A DNA stretch of 64,000 nucleotides from Paraphoma chrysanthemicola (GCA_020744225.1 JAGMWG010000001.1:3596001-3660000); one strand, 5' to 3'; shown: positions 43,127 through 55,756, counted from the first letter of the stretch. Notes: generated by a model from the sequence alone, not told the origin. Program-made: numbers and translations.

Positions 43127-45684
43127 CAACCATCGCGCCCTCACGATGCCTTCAAGCGCAAAGACTCTGGTACAGCACATGATGCCAAAGTCTTTTCAAC
43201 ATGGCGCGTCGGCATCCCACCTCGACCGCACCTGATCATCGAAGCAACACGCATCGGACACCCACATTACGAAGCCATCATGATCATCTACTGCCTCACA
43301 CATTGAGGCCTCTCACAACCCGCACACAAAACATTTGATCGACTTACAGCGTTGCATAGCGGCACCGGACCGGACACATGGCGGCGTTTGTGTTTCTTAC
43401 CTTCGATTCGAGCACACCAGCTTCATGTCTTACCACATTCTACCACTCACACTTAGTTTCACCAACCCAGTTATATCTGGCTTTGCCGAGCCATAGACTT
43501 TTCCGCCTTTACTTAAACCCAAACTTATACCACGGCATGCACATTTGTCTTACGGCTTCAGGGTCTGAGATTTGCAAACATTACATTGGCGCTATCATTC
43601 ATCACGGGGAATAATGGTTTTTCGGGCGTTCAACTTTCTTTCCACGACTCGCGGCATATCGCGCTGCGCTGCGACACCAGCAAACACTCGCTTTCCAGCA
43701 GCATCAAAGTCTATAGCGCGTGTGCAGCGCGTCCTGCGTGCTCCACGACTATGTACGGCTCTTGCGATCACATAGATGCATATACATCCCAACGAAAGCA
43801 AAACACATTTCAAACATCATTCCCGCACATTGCACTTTTCTACTCAGGCACCAAAATTGTGGCTCACCCATACCAAGCTGAATTCACAGTGCTCGTGACT
43901 CTCAGCCCAACCATCGTGATCACACGCCTCGTATCCGGCCACTTTACCGGACAAAGACCCTGCATACAAACCTGCGCGCTACCCTAAACTCCCACAAGCG
44001 AACTCACGATGCGCACAAACGATGCCCCAGCACGCGGCTGTTGGATCGCATGCCTGCAAAACCTGTTCCGTGCCTGCCTGCCTGCCTGTTTGCGATTTCG
44101 GCACCCGCTCCACGCACGCACGTTCAGACCCACATTTTAACCTGCCCCTCCAAAATCTTGCAAGGGGGGCTGTTCGCTGTGACCCACGCACGCACATAAC
44201 CACGCCACAAGCGAGCGCATGGCTTATCTTGCTTAAACGCTGTAGTGAGCAGTCACTGTGAGAATTTTTTTCTCGTTCGTGCAGGTGGGTGTGAGTGGTG
44301 GGGATCCACTTGTGTGCGTTTGGCGTGGGTAGGATATAGCAGGGGTGGGTATGGGGCCGGGAATGGGAATGGTGGATGGGTATAAATGCGGCGTTTTGGG
44401 ATAGGAGGGTGTGTATGGGTGGAATTGGGATTGTGATGGGAGGAGTACTGGTATGAAGGAAATGAAGAGTTGGTGGAGAATATTGATGTGGAGAGGCGGA
44501 TTGAAGTGCGATTGTGTGGTGTGCTTGAACGTGGGATTGAGTGAGTGGGATGGAACGGGATATAAGTGGGATGGTATATTTGGAGGGAGGCCTGAATACT
44601 CCAACCCAACCAGAAAGGTAAGGTAACAACTGTGTTAAAAGTGGTGACAGGTTGGAGGAAATTGTCACGATACTCACCACATTGGTCTTGCATTGCATTG
44701 CATGCATAATTTCCGTTCCTACACTATATACGTACTAAAAACATATCTCGACACGAATGGCCAAACATGCAAATGTCTAGCATGTATAGCCCGCGTATTC
44801 GCATCTTCCAGCTTTCGTTACACAGCTATTTCGACTCGATACTTGTGCTATCCCCAAGTCAAGTCCAGTCCAGACACTTTTGCGGAACCAGCACGGGTTA
44901 GGATGCTGTGTTGTTCTTAAAGAATGTAAGTGGCTGTGCCGAACTGGACTCGACGTGCTTGATACTCACGACCTAATAATCGTAGTGAGTTTAGAAACTT
45001 ATGTAAAAGAATATGATGTTTTGTGATAATGATAGATTCTCCCAAAGACTAACTGAAACTCGTACATATTATTTACAGTGTAGGCGTATGTAAAGACCAA
45101 TCAATCAATCAATCAAACAAACCCCGGATTGAAATGGATATGTATGTGGTAAGTACTATGACAATAGTTGGATATGAAATATACGTAACTTGAAATGGCT
45201 ATCTCGTGTGCCACTCTAATACATGCTCTGTTTAGCCTGTAATTGGAGACTGAAATATAAGCAAACACATCGTACGCTTTCTAAGATCTTGGTCCGTTTC
45301 GCTTGTTTCCGATTCATGCAGCATTTTTCAATGTATGAACATCGATGCAGAGTACTGGTTGCGGAAATCCTTAATATTCTTTACCTTGTGAACCCAAACG
45401 CATACTTTATGCGATGTTTCTAGCGGTGGTTGACGAGCAATTGAACCAACTCGCGTAGCGACTAGTCCAGTAGTAGATAGCTCGACTTGTAAGTTTCAGT
45501 TACTTCATTCCCTACTCACTTATATACACACTTCGACCGCAAACCCACAGTTTGTGCAAAAAGGAAATCTTGTTTATAAGATTCAGCTAAGTTGTACACA
45601 AAATACAGTTGCCGCAACGCTCCTTTACAGCTCTCGACTTCACACTCCAGCTCCATCTATGACTCTACTCTCAGGACCCGCCGC
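43127..45684. other. 2.6 kb intergenic region with a G-rich strand-biased block
   Basis: It lies between two convergent genes. No gene is supported. It contains a (tgcc)4 run near 44070, a G-rich/C-poor block on the plus strand at 44270-44625, and an (aatc)4 run near 45100. The last part is AT-rich. Confidence 0.5.
44342..44367 (+). other. G-quadruplex-type motif
   Basis: Four runs of three or more G with loops of one to four bases (ggggtgggtatggggccggg and the following gaatggg) fit the usual G4 pattern. It sits in a 350 bp block where the plus strand is nearly free of C runs. Folding is a prediction only. Confidence 0.6.
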
Positions 45685-47351
45685 TTATGAGATCATCCTG
45701 GTCATGTCGCCCCGGATGCGGTTGTAGTCCAAAAGTCCCTCAATTTGTCCGACGGCTGACAATGCAATGTCCTTGTCCCAGAGCCTGGTCTTGGCAAAGT
45801 TCATCACATCCTTCTCCGTCACGGCGCCAACCACGCGCTCAACCTCCTCGGGTGATAACCGGCGGCCGGTGGTGACGATTTGACGGCCAATGTCCTCGGC
45901 GACAGCTGTGGTGCCGTCAAGGGCAAGCAGGATCGAGGCCTTGAGTTGGGCCTTGGCACGCTCAACTTCGGCGGGGCTGACGTTCATGGACAGACGCGAC
46001 CACTCGCGGAGGGTGAAGTGGACAAGGTCATCGAGCTGGGTGACGTTGGAGCTGGTGAGGTAGATACCCCAGAGACTGGACGTGTTAGCTGCTGGCCGTT
46101 ACACAACGAATGAAAGGACCTACCCAGTGTCTGAGTAGCTGGTGGAGAAGCTCATGAAGCTGTTGGCCAGGTTGTTTTGCGAGACAAAGTTGCTGAGCTT
46201 GCTGCCGAGGTATGCGGAGTTGCCCATGGCGCGGTCCCAGTTTCCGACGATAGCCTGTGTGACCAATGCGGTGAAGTAGTCGGGATCGCTCCAGCTAACA
46301 CCCTCAACGGCAATGGCGATGTTGGCGGTGCCCATGGTGTCGTCTCGTAGGCGGACCTCAGAGCCGATGAAGTCGGGCTTCTGCTTTTGTTCGGCTACAA
46401 CGCTCTTTGCAGAGTAGTCCTGGGCCTCGGCGGGCAAGCTGGCGAAGTACTTCTCGGCGAGGTCGACCAGCTGCTCGTGTGGGATGCCACCGGCACCGAC
46501 AAGGACCATGCGGTCAGCGGTGTAGTTGGTCTTGATGTAGTTCTCGAGGTCGGTGCGCTGGATGCTCTGGATGTTCTCCTTGGGTCCGAGGATGGTGCGG
46601 CCAAGCGGCTGTCCCTGGAAGGCGGTGGCGTGGAGGTGGTCGAAGACGACTTCCTCGAGCTGCTTGTCCACCTCCTCCTGCTCGCGGAGGATGACATCAC
46701 GCTCGCGCTCAATGGCCTGGGGCTCGAGCTTGGAGTTCTGGAGGATATCGGCGAGGATGTCGACGGCCGCGGGGACGTCGTTGTTGAAGGCCTTGGCGTA
46801 GTAGACGGTGTTTTCGCGCTGCCATGCCATCAGTACCCATGCTCACATTTCGCAGTGCACTGCCTGCACGTACCGAGGTGTAGGCGTTCAAGTGTCCGCC
46901 CATGTTCTCAATCTCGAGCTCCAATTGCTGCTGTGTGCGCTTCTGGGTTCCCTGTGCCCGCATATCAGCTCCCGATTCCATTTAGTCCCATTGCAGCGTG
47001 TCCGTACCTTGAAGGCAAGGTGCTCGAGGAAGTGCGCGGTGCCGTTGGTCTTGTCCGTCTCTGCGCGGCTTCCAGCATCGATCCACACGCCGACGGTCGA
47101 AGTCTGGGCCCACGGCGAGTGCTCGGTTGCGATCTGCGGGAATGGGTCAATTGCAGTCCTCAGAGCTCCCAGCGGATCCGGCATACCGTGAAGCCATTCT
47201 TGAGGGTGGTCGACTCGGTCTTCGCACCGTAGGCGACGGGGGTTGCGAGGCCTCGTGTCAATGGCGACTGTTGGCGCGCCTTGACCGAGTTGATGGCTGC
47301 GCGGGAGCGGATGCCCTGCTGCAGGTTGAGTGCGAGCCGCCGGGAAGCCAT
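45685..47351 (-). CDS. mas1: Mitochondrial processing peptidase beta subunit
   Basis: Exons on the minus strand are 47351-47187, 47133-47008, 46951-46874, 46818-46124 and 46075-45685, with introns of 48-56 nt; total 484 aa. The N-terminus MASRRLALNLQQGIRSRAAI is an Arg-rich presequence. The inverted zinc-binding site HxxEH is at residues 89-93 (AHFLEHLAFKGT), with the distal Glu expected in the following helix (LELEIENMGGHLNAYTS). The M16 C-terminal domain follows (LWGIYLTSSNVTQLDD). MPP-beta pairs with MPP-alpha in the matrix to cut presequences; in some fungi it also serves as the core 1 protein of complex III. The gene diverges from sdh4. Confidence 0.95.
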
Positions 47352-47628
47352 TGCGTCTGCTCGCTGTGCACTCGAGGATGGGCGATGGGGAGGGGATGGG
47401 GTGGGATGATGTGCGTGCAGCTCTAGCTTGGCTGCACTGAGGTTCGATGGAGGTTGAAATCTGCCATCACGTGACGACCCGGCTCCGGCCGTCAGCCAAT
47501 GAGCGCGGTAGGAACGTCAGCACTCCTCACCCGAGGCATTGTCGACGACATTGATCGGGATTCCGATTGCGATCTTCTGCGCCTCGACACGACCTCTCCG
47601 CTCTGCATTGCACAACGACGACTGCGCA
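47352..47628. promoter_or_regulatory. Bidirectional promoter of MPP-beta and sdh4
   Basis: Only 277 bp separate the two start codons. A CACGTG palindrome lies at 47468-47473 and a CCAAT box at 47496-47500 (cagccaatgagcg). CCAAT is bound by the HAP complex, which controls respiratory genes in fungi. The central position would let it serve both genes. Confidence 0.65.
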
Positions 47629-48391
47629 ATGGCCTCAATCATGCGTCCCAGCCTCTTCAGGCAGGCTGTCCCGAAGCCCGTCGCCCCGCAGCGCATGCTG
47701 TCGACTGTCACAAGCTCCGTCAACCGCCCGCTTGCCCAGCAGCTGCGACCAGCTTTCCAGCGCTCCGCCGTCCCCAAGTCGACTCGCATTGCCGCCTTCC
47801 ACGCGACACAGCGGAAACAGATCTTGCCGCCTCTGCCCCAGAAGATCATTGGAACTGCCAACGACCCTGTGCCTGTCCCCGAACCAAGCTACACCCATGG
47901 CAGCTATCACTGGAGTTTCGAGAGGTGTGTGGCTTGGCCCTGCAAAAGAGATGGCCTTCAGTTTTCAAATTGGCGCTCTGAGCTTTGATGGGGGCATGCA
48001 TGCTAATGTTTGTCCAGAATTGTCTCTGCCGGTCTCGTTCCCTTGACCATCGCACCCTTCGCGGCTGGATCGCTGAACCCTGTCACCGACTCCATTCTCT
48101 GCGCTCTTTTGGTTGTGCACTCGCACATTGGCTTTGAGTATGTTTACACGCAACTATATCCATTGCGGGAACTATGCTAGTTTCGAGATATTTGGCCGAC
48201 AGAATACGTCACTGACTGTACACAGGGCATGCATCGTCGACTACTTCCCCACGAAGCGCATTCCCAAGATTCGTGCTGCCGCCAACTGGGCTCTGCGAAT
48301 TGGAACCGTCACATTGGGCGTCGCCCTGTACTCATTTGAGACGAACGATGTCGGTATTACCGAGGCAGTATCAAGGTTGTGGCATGCTTAG
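47629..48391 (+). CDS. sdh4: Succinate dehydrogenase membrane-anchor subunit Sdh4 (CybS)
   Basis: Exons are 47629-47924, 48018-48137 and 48226-48391 (introns 93 and 88 nt), closing to 193 aa. The N-terminal 60 residues are an Arg/Ser-rich presequence (MASIMRPSLFRQAVPKPVAP). Three membrane segments follow: VSAGLVPLTIAPFAAG, VTDSILCALLVVHSHIGFEA and AANWALRIGTVTLGVALYSF. HGSYHWSFER precedes TM1, and the HSHIGFEACIVDYFP block holds the His and Asp-Tyr expected for haem and ubiquinone contacts in complex II. The enzyme sits in the inner membrane and passes electrons from succinate to ubiquinone. The gene shares its promoter with MPP-beta. Confidence 0.93.
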
Positions 48392-48602
48392 TTGGATCTG
48401 AGATCGTGTACAAGTAGGAATTAAGCAAGAGGTTATGCTATAAGGATCGACTGAGCCTATTTCGCAAGTCTGATGACACCATACAAAGTGATTGAACCGC
48501 AGATTACGCCCGAAGCTCTAATGCTGTAAAGCTGCACAAGCTGACTTGCTTTCCTCAGGCGCCCATACTAATTCCAGAGGCTCACGCCGTAGGCTGCAAT
48601 TC

Positions 48603-48923
48603 TCATAGCTCCCAAGGGTCCTTCTCAGGATTGAACTCAACGACGATTTTCTCCTTGATTGAATCCTCACTGAGTCCCGTGAGCCAGCTCCCATCGTGCA
48701 ACATACTTGCAGACTCTGCCTTGCTCCGCAGGCCTATAATGCGTGTCTTCTCCAACTCCATATGTATGAGCGTGGACCAATCAACTTCCAACGTTCGGCA
48801 GCATCCCAATGGGCAATACGCATTCGTAAGGTCGTGGGTTGCGCCGTGAACTGCTGGAGTTGAAGAGGTGTGTGCGATGTGTGAGAGAGCGAGGGCAGGT
48901 TGGGAGAGCAAAAGTGGGGTCAT
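48603..48923 (-). pseudogene. Truncated paralogue of the tandem FLDLP-motif family
   Basis: The frame contains DLTNAYCPLGCCRTLEVDW, matching DFTNAFCPAGCCRCLEIDF in the neighbour at 49197-50027, and a related C-terminal tail. The N-terminal two thirds, including the FRFLDLPAEIR motif, are absent: upstream sequence (48924-49185) shows no similarity to the family. The open frame begins with hydrophobic, unrelated residues. I read it as a gene remnant left by unequal exchange or deletion. Confidence 0.65.
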
Positions 48924-49196
48924 CAGTTCAAGGTGAAGGCAAGAGCGATCTAGCGTGTTGCGCTCACGTGCCCTCGCGCATGCTCAACACAAAGTGCAAT
49001 AGGGGCCGAGTTGAGTAGGAAACTAAATCTGCTCTTTTCCCTCTTTGCGGTAAACATCTTTCAAATGACGCCACTTGGAATTTGCGAATGCGATTCCTCA
49101 TCTCACTTTCGTTCATGTCCAGTACAGCAGTCACCGTCGTTCCTAGACTACACTTCTTCGTAATGACCACACTGTAAGCAGACAAGCTGGCAGCAA

Positions 49197-50027
49197 CTAT
49201 ACATCTTCAAACACGATCTGGATACGTTTACCGTCCGCGTTCACGCTATTTATACCCAACGTCATCGCCTCAGCCAGCATTTCCTTCTCCCCAGCCCTCA
49301 GGCCAAGCGCCGTCATCGCCTTCGGTCTTAGTGTCTCCAGGAATCCAAAATCGATTTCAAGGCACCGACAGCATCCTGCAGGACAAAAGGCATTCGTGAA
49401 GTCCATTTCCAGATAATCCAGCGTGCTTGTGACCTTCTTCAACACTTCGGTTTGACATCTCCAGTGGTGCTTCAGAAACATAAGTGACCCTCCATGGGCA
49501 TACAGCGATCGATGTGCTGGAGTCATCTGGTCGAAGTGTACGCCATGCCTTGCGGCGAGTTGGGCCCACAGTGGTGCGTACATAATCAATGATCGTCGGC
49601 TGCGCGATGTGAAGTCGATGCTGAGTCGCTGAATGCCTTTGAGACCAGTTTTGGGAAACAAGCATCGGCCAGGGATGCCGTTTTGCTCATGGTTCTTGAA
49701 TGGTGCCTGGGCATCGAAGTTTCGGGGAAGCACGAAGAGATTCTTGCCCAAGTAGATTGGTGTGGCTTCTTGGTGTATCTGCTTGCAAATGCGTAAGACT
49801 GAAAGGCTTGGAGCACCATATTTACGCCATTTCGAGAAACGTGCGCTCTCACAGACTTCGTACTGGTCCGGTGTGAAGAAGACTTTGCCCACTACAACGA
49901 CTTCTTCGTAGACATAGAGTCTGATCTCAGCAGGTAGATCAAGGAAGCGGAAATGATCTGGTGTCGGATCGGCCTGAGTTGTTGCTGGAAGGAGTTCTTG
50001 AGTCGGCTGGGATGAGTTCGCGCCCAT
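49197..50027 (-). CDS. Fungal FLDLP-motif (F-box-like) family protein, tandem copy 1, 276 aa
   Basis: A single exon. Residues about 24-45 read DHFRFLDLPAEIRLYVYEEV, the L-x-L-P-x-E-I/L-R motif that many ascomycete proteins of this expanded family share and that resembles the start of an F-box. It is followed by LSVLRICKQIHQEATPIYLG, the usual second motif. The C-terminal third has FTNAFCPAGCCRCLEID with a Cys cluster. The N-terminus MGANSSQPTQ has Gly2 and Ser6, a good N-myristoylation context. No enzymatic motif is visible. Members are often listed as F-box or uncharacterised proteins; binding to Skp1 is unproven. A paralogue lies about 500 bp upstream and a remnant downstream. Confidence 0.8.
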   Translation of the reverse strand: MGANSSQPTQELLPATTQADPTPDHFRFLDLPAEIRLYVYEEVVVVGKVFFTPDQYEVCESARFSKWRKYGAPSLSVLRICKQIHQEATPIYLGKNLFVLPRNFDAQAPFKNHEQNGIPGRCLFPKTGLKGIQRLSIDFTSRSRRSLIMYAPLWAQLAARHGVHFDQMTPAHRSLYAHGGSLMFLKHHWRCQTEVLKKVTSTLDYLEMDFTNAFCPAGCCRCLEIDFGFLETLRPKAMTALGLRAGEKEMLAEAMTLGINSVNADGKRIQIVFEDV

Positions 50028-50520
50028 GGTTTTGTAGCGGAGACAGTGCTCGTTGTTTCTGCAAGTAGACGTGACGATGAGTTGTGTCGGTCAAGACGGA
50101 AAGCGTGGAGGACCTGTTGAATGGCAGTGGAGAGAGTGAGTCAATGCCAAGATACTCGTTTCGTCAAGCATGTGCGCTAGCGCAAATGGTGCAAGTGAAA
50201 GCAAGACACTATGGACGCCTCGCCCCAGACTTGCAAGCGAAGACCAATGCGTAGCTCAGGATCAAATTCGCACATACTTTTGCGAATGCAAGAATTGTTT
50301 TATAGCATCTCTTGCCCACAGTGCATACTATTCACACTCTGCTTGGCATTCTCTCGAGATCCGAGGGAACAAGATACCACCGTCCCTAGCTTCGTCTATA
50401 CGAATGCTGACAATCCCTCCTACCGATTATTCAGAGAAAAGATAGTATGATGTGCTGTCTTTTCTTAGCTAGTTATGTATTTTTCCTCCCTACGTCCGCC
50501 CCTCAGACTCCTTATCTGAC
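50028..50520. other. Intergenic stretch between tandem paralogues
   Basis: It is the promoter side of the gene starting at 50027. No gene is supported. Confidence 0.5.
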
Positions 50521-51315
50521 TCAATCATCGATCTGTTCGAATTGCACATCACAGGACGCAAGCTCCTCCAACGTGAAAATGTTGCAAAGATAGTCAAGAA
50601 TATCGTCCTCTTCTCCATCCAGCAGCCCACTGATCGTGACATTTTCCGGCTTCCAACCTCGAAGCATGTGTTCCATCAAGGTTATGACAGGACGACAACA
50701 GCCGATAGGGCAGAAGACATGCTTGAATTCCATATGAACATTATCCAACTTCTTGTCAAAGTACTCCAGTGGAGTCTGTATATCCTCCCAGTTCAATGGA
50801 GCAACGTAGTGAGCCAGCTCAGCAGCTTCAGCAAACCTCTCCTCAGATGTGAGTGCATGATACGAGCCTGGACCCCATGCCTTTTCATAGTGCTTAAAGT
50901 CACCCCAGTGGTCCATCGGGGTGAGCTGACGAGGCCCGAAAGCGATGCGGATAGATCGAATCAGGTTGAGCCCAGCTCTTGAGAACAGCTGCCGCGGTGA
51001 TGGTTCTTTGGTTCGCTGAATAAGCCTCTCGAAAGGCAAACAGTCAGGCCAATTAGTCGGAAGATGAAAGAGGTTCTTCGTAAGATACACAGGTTCTGGT
51101 TCGGCATGGATTCGTTTGCAAGCTCTCAGAAGAGCCAGCTGAGGCTTCTGATTATCGCTGCTAGCCGCGCAGCCTGACTGGAACACCATATTTCCCACAG
51201 CTAAAAGCTCTTTGTAAACGGCGTTGCGTAGCTCTGCGGGGAGGTCGAGGAAGCGAAAGTGTTGAGGTTTAGTGAGGTCATTTCGGAGTGCCGCAGGGCA
51301 CTCTAGCTCCGACAT
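50521..51315 (-). CDS. Fungal FLDLP-motif (F-box-like) family protein, tandem copy 2, 264 aa
   Basis: A single exon from MSELECPAALRN. It contains QHFRFLDLPAELRNAVYKEL (residues about 18-37), LALLRACKRIHAEPEPVYLT (about 61-80) and FKHVFCPIGCCRPVITLMEH near residue 200, in the same order and spacing as the neighbour at 49197-50027. The two are clearly paralogues but far diverged. This copy lacks the Gly2 start of its neighbour. Its last 40 residues are acidic (SGLLDGEEDDILDYLC). The function is unknown. Confidence 0.8.
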   Translation of the reverse strand: MSELECPAALRNDLTKPQHFRFLDLPAELRNAVYKELLAVGNMVFQSGCAASSDNQKPQLALLRACKRIHAEPEPVYLTKNLFHLPTNWPDCLPFERLIQRTKEPSPRQLFSRAGLNLIRSIRIAFGPRQLTPMDHWGDFKHYEKAWGPGSYHALTSEERFAEAAELAHYVAPLNWEDIQTPLEYFDKKLDNVHMEFKHVFCPIGCCRPVITLMEHMLRGWKPENVTISGLLDGEEDDILDYLCNIFTLEELASCDVQFEQIDD

Positions 51316-51928
51316 CGTGGTTGAGGCATCTCATACTAGCCTGGCTGTTGCCATTGCTGTGGCCTTGAAGGACGCTCAAGCTATTGCCCATGGTTTTGGC
51401 ATCTTGAAGATTGCGTCAGTTGGCGGTGGACACGCTTGGAATTGTAACTCACTGTGCTGTGATCAGTTGGCAGGAATTGGAAAGAGCCGGCGAAGGGTGA
51501 TTTAGAGTCTAAGATATATGCAGTTGACGGGTTGCATTGGGCTAAGTTATAAGTTTGCAAAAAATGTAGGTGAAAGAAGCTGTGACGTTTAGAGTCTGGT
51601 CACTGTCAAGCACCACAATGGTAAAGGTGAGATGCAACAGTCTTAAATTCACCACAGTACTGTAGTCGTCTACAAGATGCTAAATTATTGGTCGGAGCAG
51701 GTGTGACCACGCATGCTTCAGTGCGATACTCGCAATTGCCTTGATCTCAAACTCGTACATGGCAGCCACAAGACGTGAACCTAGCCCCTTCGCATTCTAT
51801 TAGAGATCAAAACCAGCCACTTCTCACAACAAAACTGCCATATACTCGCCAGACGCCATCAGTATTCAATCGCTATCAAACGTCCTTCAAAAATAGCTGT
51901 CACTAAAACAACATCACACTTAATCGCA
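51316..51928. other. Divergent intergenic stretch
   Basis: It separates the divergent starts of the FLDLP gene and the RING-like gene. I see no distinct motif. Confidence 0.5.
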
Positions 51929-52786
51929 ATGTATCCCATCACGAAGAGCTCTATGCACATCGATCCGGCCGACTTGATCATCCCTCCTTTCAATCCGAAC
52001 CGTATTCCCCCAGCAAGAGTAGCGACTCCAAGTCCACCTCCAGAAGCATACGCAACGCCACCGTCACACTCACGCTCTGTCACATCTTCCATCAGCACGC
52101 CCCCTCCATCATACTCGGCCCTCCCACCCGACGCACCTCCAACGCTATCACCGAGAGACCCACCTCCACCGCCTGAAGTGAATTCCATTGCATCGATTCC
52201 TGACTCCCAGGCTCCGGCACACGCAGCCATTGCGGGCGTTATGCTTCAAGATCGAGTCCACCGCGTGCCAACCGAGAACCTAACGCCCCCGAGAGGCCTA
52301 ACACCACCAAGGAGACCGAGTTGGTTGGAACTTCGACCTGCGACTGCACCACAGCTTTCAACAGCGCTGGCACTTTCCTCTCCGACCAGAAAGATATACG
52401 CATCGAAGCAGGACTTCTTCGACAAGGGCTTCGAAGACCTCGTAAGCAACCAACACATCGCAGTCAAGGACAGGTGTCCAATATGTCAGGGTGTACTGAG
52501 CTGGACGAATCCCGCAGGTAGGCACATTGCCGACCCCATTACCCAATTAATCATGCTGATGGCGTGAGCAGATGACCATGTCGTCCCGCCCGCAAGGCGC
52601 AACAAGTCGTGCGGATGTATATACCATGTCTTGTGCCTAGAGAAACGCATAAGAGATGGCACGTACGATCAGTGTCCGGGCTATGGGCTCAAGCACTGGG
52701 CGACTGGGGCGCGCAGGGTTTGGCTGGAGTGCAAGGATGGGTGGAAGCGACTATGCGAATATACCACGTACCCGGGTGGGCAGTGA
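51929..52786 (+). CDS. Pro-rich protein with a RING-like zinc-binding C-terminus, 267 aa
   Basis: Exons are 51929-52517 and 52572-52786 with a 54 nt intron; without this join the Cys ladder would be cut. The first 135 residues are Pro/Ser/Thr-rich and disordered (PPPPPEVNS; TPPRGLTPPRRPSW). The C-terminal 85 residues contain CPICQGVLSW, then KSCGCIYHVLCLEKRIRDGT, DQCPGYG and two later Cys residues (LECKDGWKRLCEY). The C-x2-C ... C-x-C-x2-H-x2-C-L order resembles a RING or related cross-brace, but the last pair is irregular (CPGYG rather than CPxC). It may be a divergent E3 ligase or a structural zinc module. Confidence 0.7.
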
Positions 52787-53321
52787 CTAGGGGAATACAA
52801 GGGCGCCAACCACTCACTCGGGTGGGTAGGGTGGCCCTGAAGGTTTCAAATCGGTATTGGAAGCGGGAAGAGCATGGGCTACGGGCCTTGTAGGCACGAG
52901 TTATGTGTAGCAACTGATAAAGAATCGAGTCCTGCTTGTTACATCAATGTTCATAGACAGGCGGTTGCAAGCATAGTATGCGTATATGTATTCGAAATCT
53001 TTTTGGGGGTATGAAGGAACGTAAGAAACGCCACCTATCGTGAGACATGACCGTCTGGAAAGAAGCCTCCAGCAGCGTACAGAGGAGTCATACAGGCGTG
53101 GGCGGAGGTTGCACTGTCAGGGTACAGGAGCAGCCGAGACAGAGGACCGAGGGATTAGGATGTTGACAGGATGGAGATTTGTGAGTCTAGTGAAGCATGA
53201 ACGACCTTAGCACTCTAGAGGGCCCCCATTAGGGCACGATGACCCGAGCATCGATGCCCATACCAAAACGCTCCTTACCGCTATTCCTAACACCTTTATC
53301 CACAGGATATTTTTTGATCAT
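52787..53321. other. Convergent intergenic stretch
   Basis: It lies between the 3' ends of the RING-like gene and the 14-3-3 gene. No gene is seen. Confidence 0.5.
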
Positions 53322-54331
<1,010 letters not shown>

Positions 54332-55756
54332 TTTGAAGTGTGATCTGATGAATCGCAATGTTAGCAAAAACTTGGTGTTGTGATAAGCGCGCAAAAAGAG
54401 CAGCCACAGGAGCTCCGCAGTTGTTGAGCAAGCTTGCCCCTCAGCGCGCGATTTGCGTTGACCAAAAAGCAACTACGGCCCTCTCGCGACTCTGATGAAA
54501 TGGATCAGAGCTTCCAATTTTCAGATTCGCTTGATCGAGGTTGCGGTAATGCCTCGCACAGGCAGCGTTTGCTAAGCCAGCGGCGAAGGGCGCAAGGAGG
54601 GGCGGCTGGCGCCGGTCAAGCACCGCACCTCGAGTGCTACTCCCACAGCCGATAGTGGCGATGCTGGCAGCCAGCGCGATCGAGGGTGGTGACACTGCGC
54701 AACAAGCCACTCGGTTTACACTGGTTGGTGTGCGTCGAAGGCACTGAGTGCGCAATTTGGTGCCGGTTCCCGGCGCTGAGGGGAGATGACGCAAGACGGG
54801 AAGGTACTTACGGAGAGGTAGGTGTTGTGGGAGGGGAGTTTTGATCGAAAAGGCGGGCGATGTGGAGTGTAAAGGGCGAGAAGTTGGAGCTGCAGTGTCT
54901 GTTTATCGAGAGAAGAGTGCAAGTGGAGGGGAGTCGTCGAAGGAGAGAACCCGATTTCTTGGCAGGCGCTGCCGTCGATCACGCCTGCCTATCCTTGGAT
55001 CGTTTCACACAGCCCAGAACAGGCGCGACCTCTTCCTACAGGGCCACTCACTGCAGCCGTCACCGCCTCTGAGGCCAATTGTCTAGCCAATTTTATTGTC
55101 CGTGTTGAGCGGACGCGCCTTGTCTAGGCCGTTGGCAACTTGGGGTTGCTTCTTCGTGCCCCGCAGTACACCAGCTTCGATGACAGTTACAAGCTCTGCA
55201 CCGCACCGCGACATTGTTGGGCACTACAATTCATCTTTAGGGCTTATCTTCATTCCGGCATGTGCATTGGCTGGAACTTCTCTGCCGGGCCTCCAGCATG
55301 GTTCTGGTCAAGTTGCCCTTCAGCCCTGTGTCAGGACTGCGTAGCGTGCCCAGTGAACCGTAGTTTGGCCTGTTGAGTACCCTCATACATCAGAGAAGTA
55401 CCATCGGCTGGGCCGCTCGCTTTCCGACCGCACATGGCACTTTCAGGAATCTGATTGCGCAAAGGCAGCCAATTGTTGCTGTGTAAGATCGTCCATAGAC
55501 TGAGCACAATCGTCCACAGACATCACACGAGACGAAAACACTCTAAATATATTTATCTTCTCAACTCTGACATGATGCGACTTGAATCACCTCTCGCGAC
55601 GCCTCGTGCGGCCTCGTGAGAGATGCATCACATGACTGATGACGCACTGGCCCAAGCTCCGATTTGGGCAAGCTAAGGCGGTCACTCCACCTCTGGCGAA
55701 CACCCGTATACACTTCTTTTAACCCTCAATTCCTCTCCACGCCCAAAAACAACACA
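54332..55756. other. 1.4 kb divergent intergenic region
   Basis: It separates the divergent starts of the 14-3-3 gene and inh1. Frames here lack any support. It has no shared repeat that I could find. Confidence 0.5.

Noticed and set aside
46387..47232. 281-codon plus-strand frame
   Set aside because: Antisense shadow of MPP-beta; it crosses that gene's introns and has no domain.
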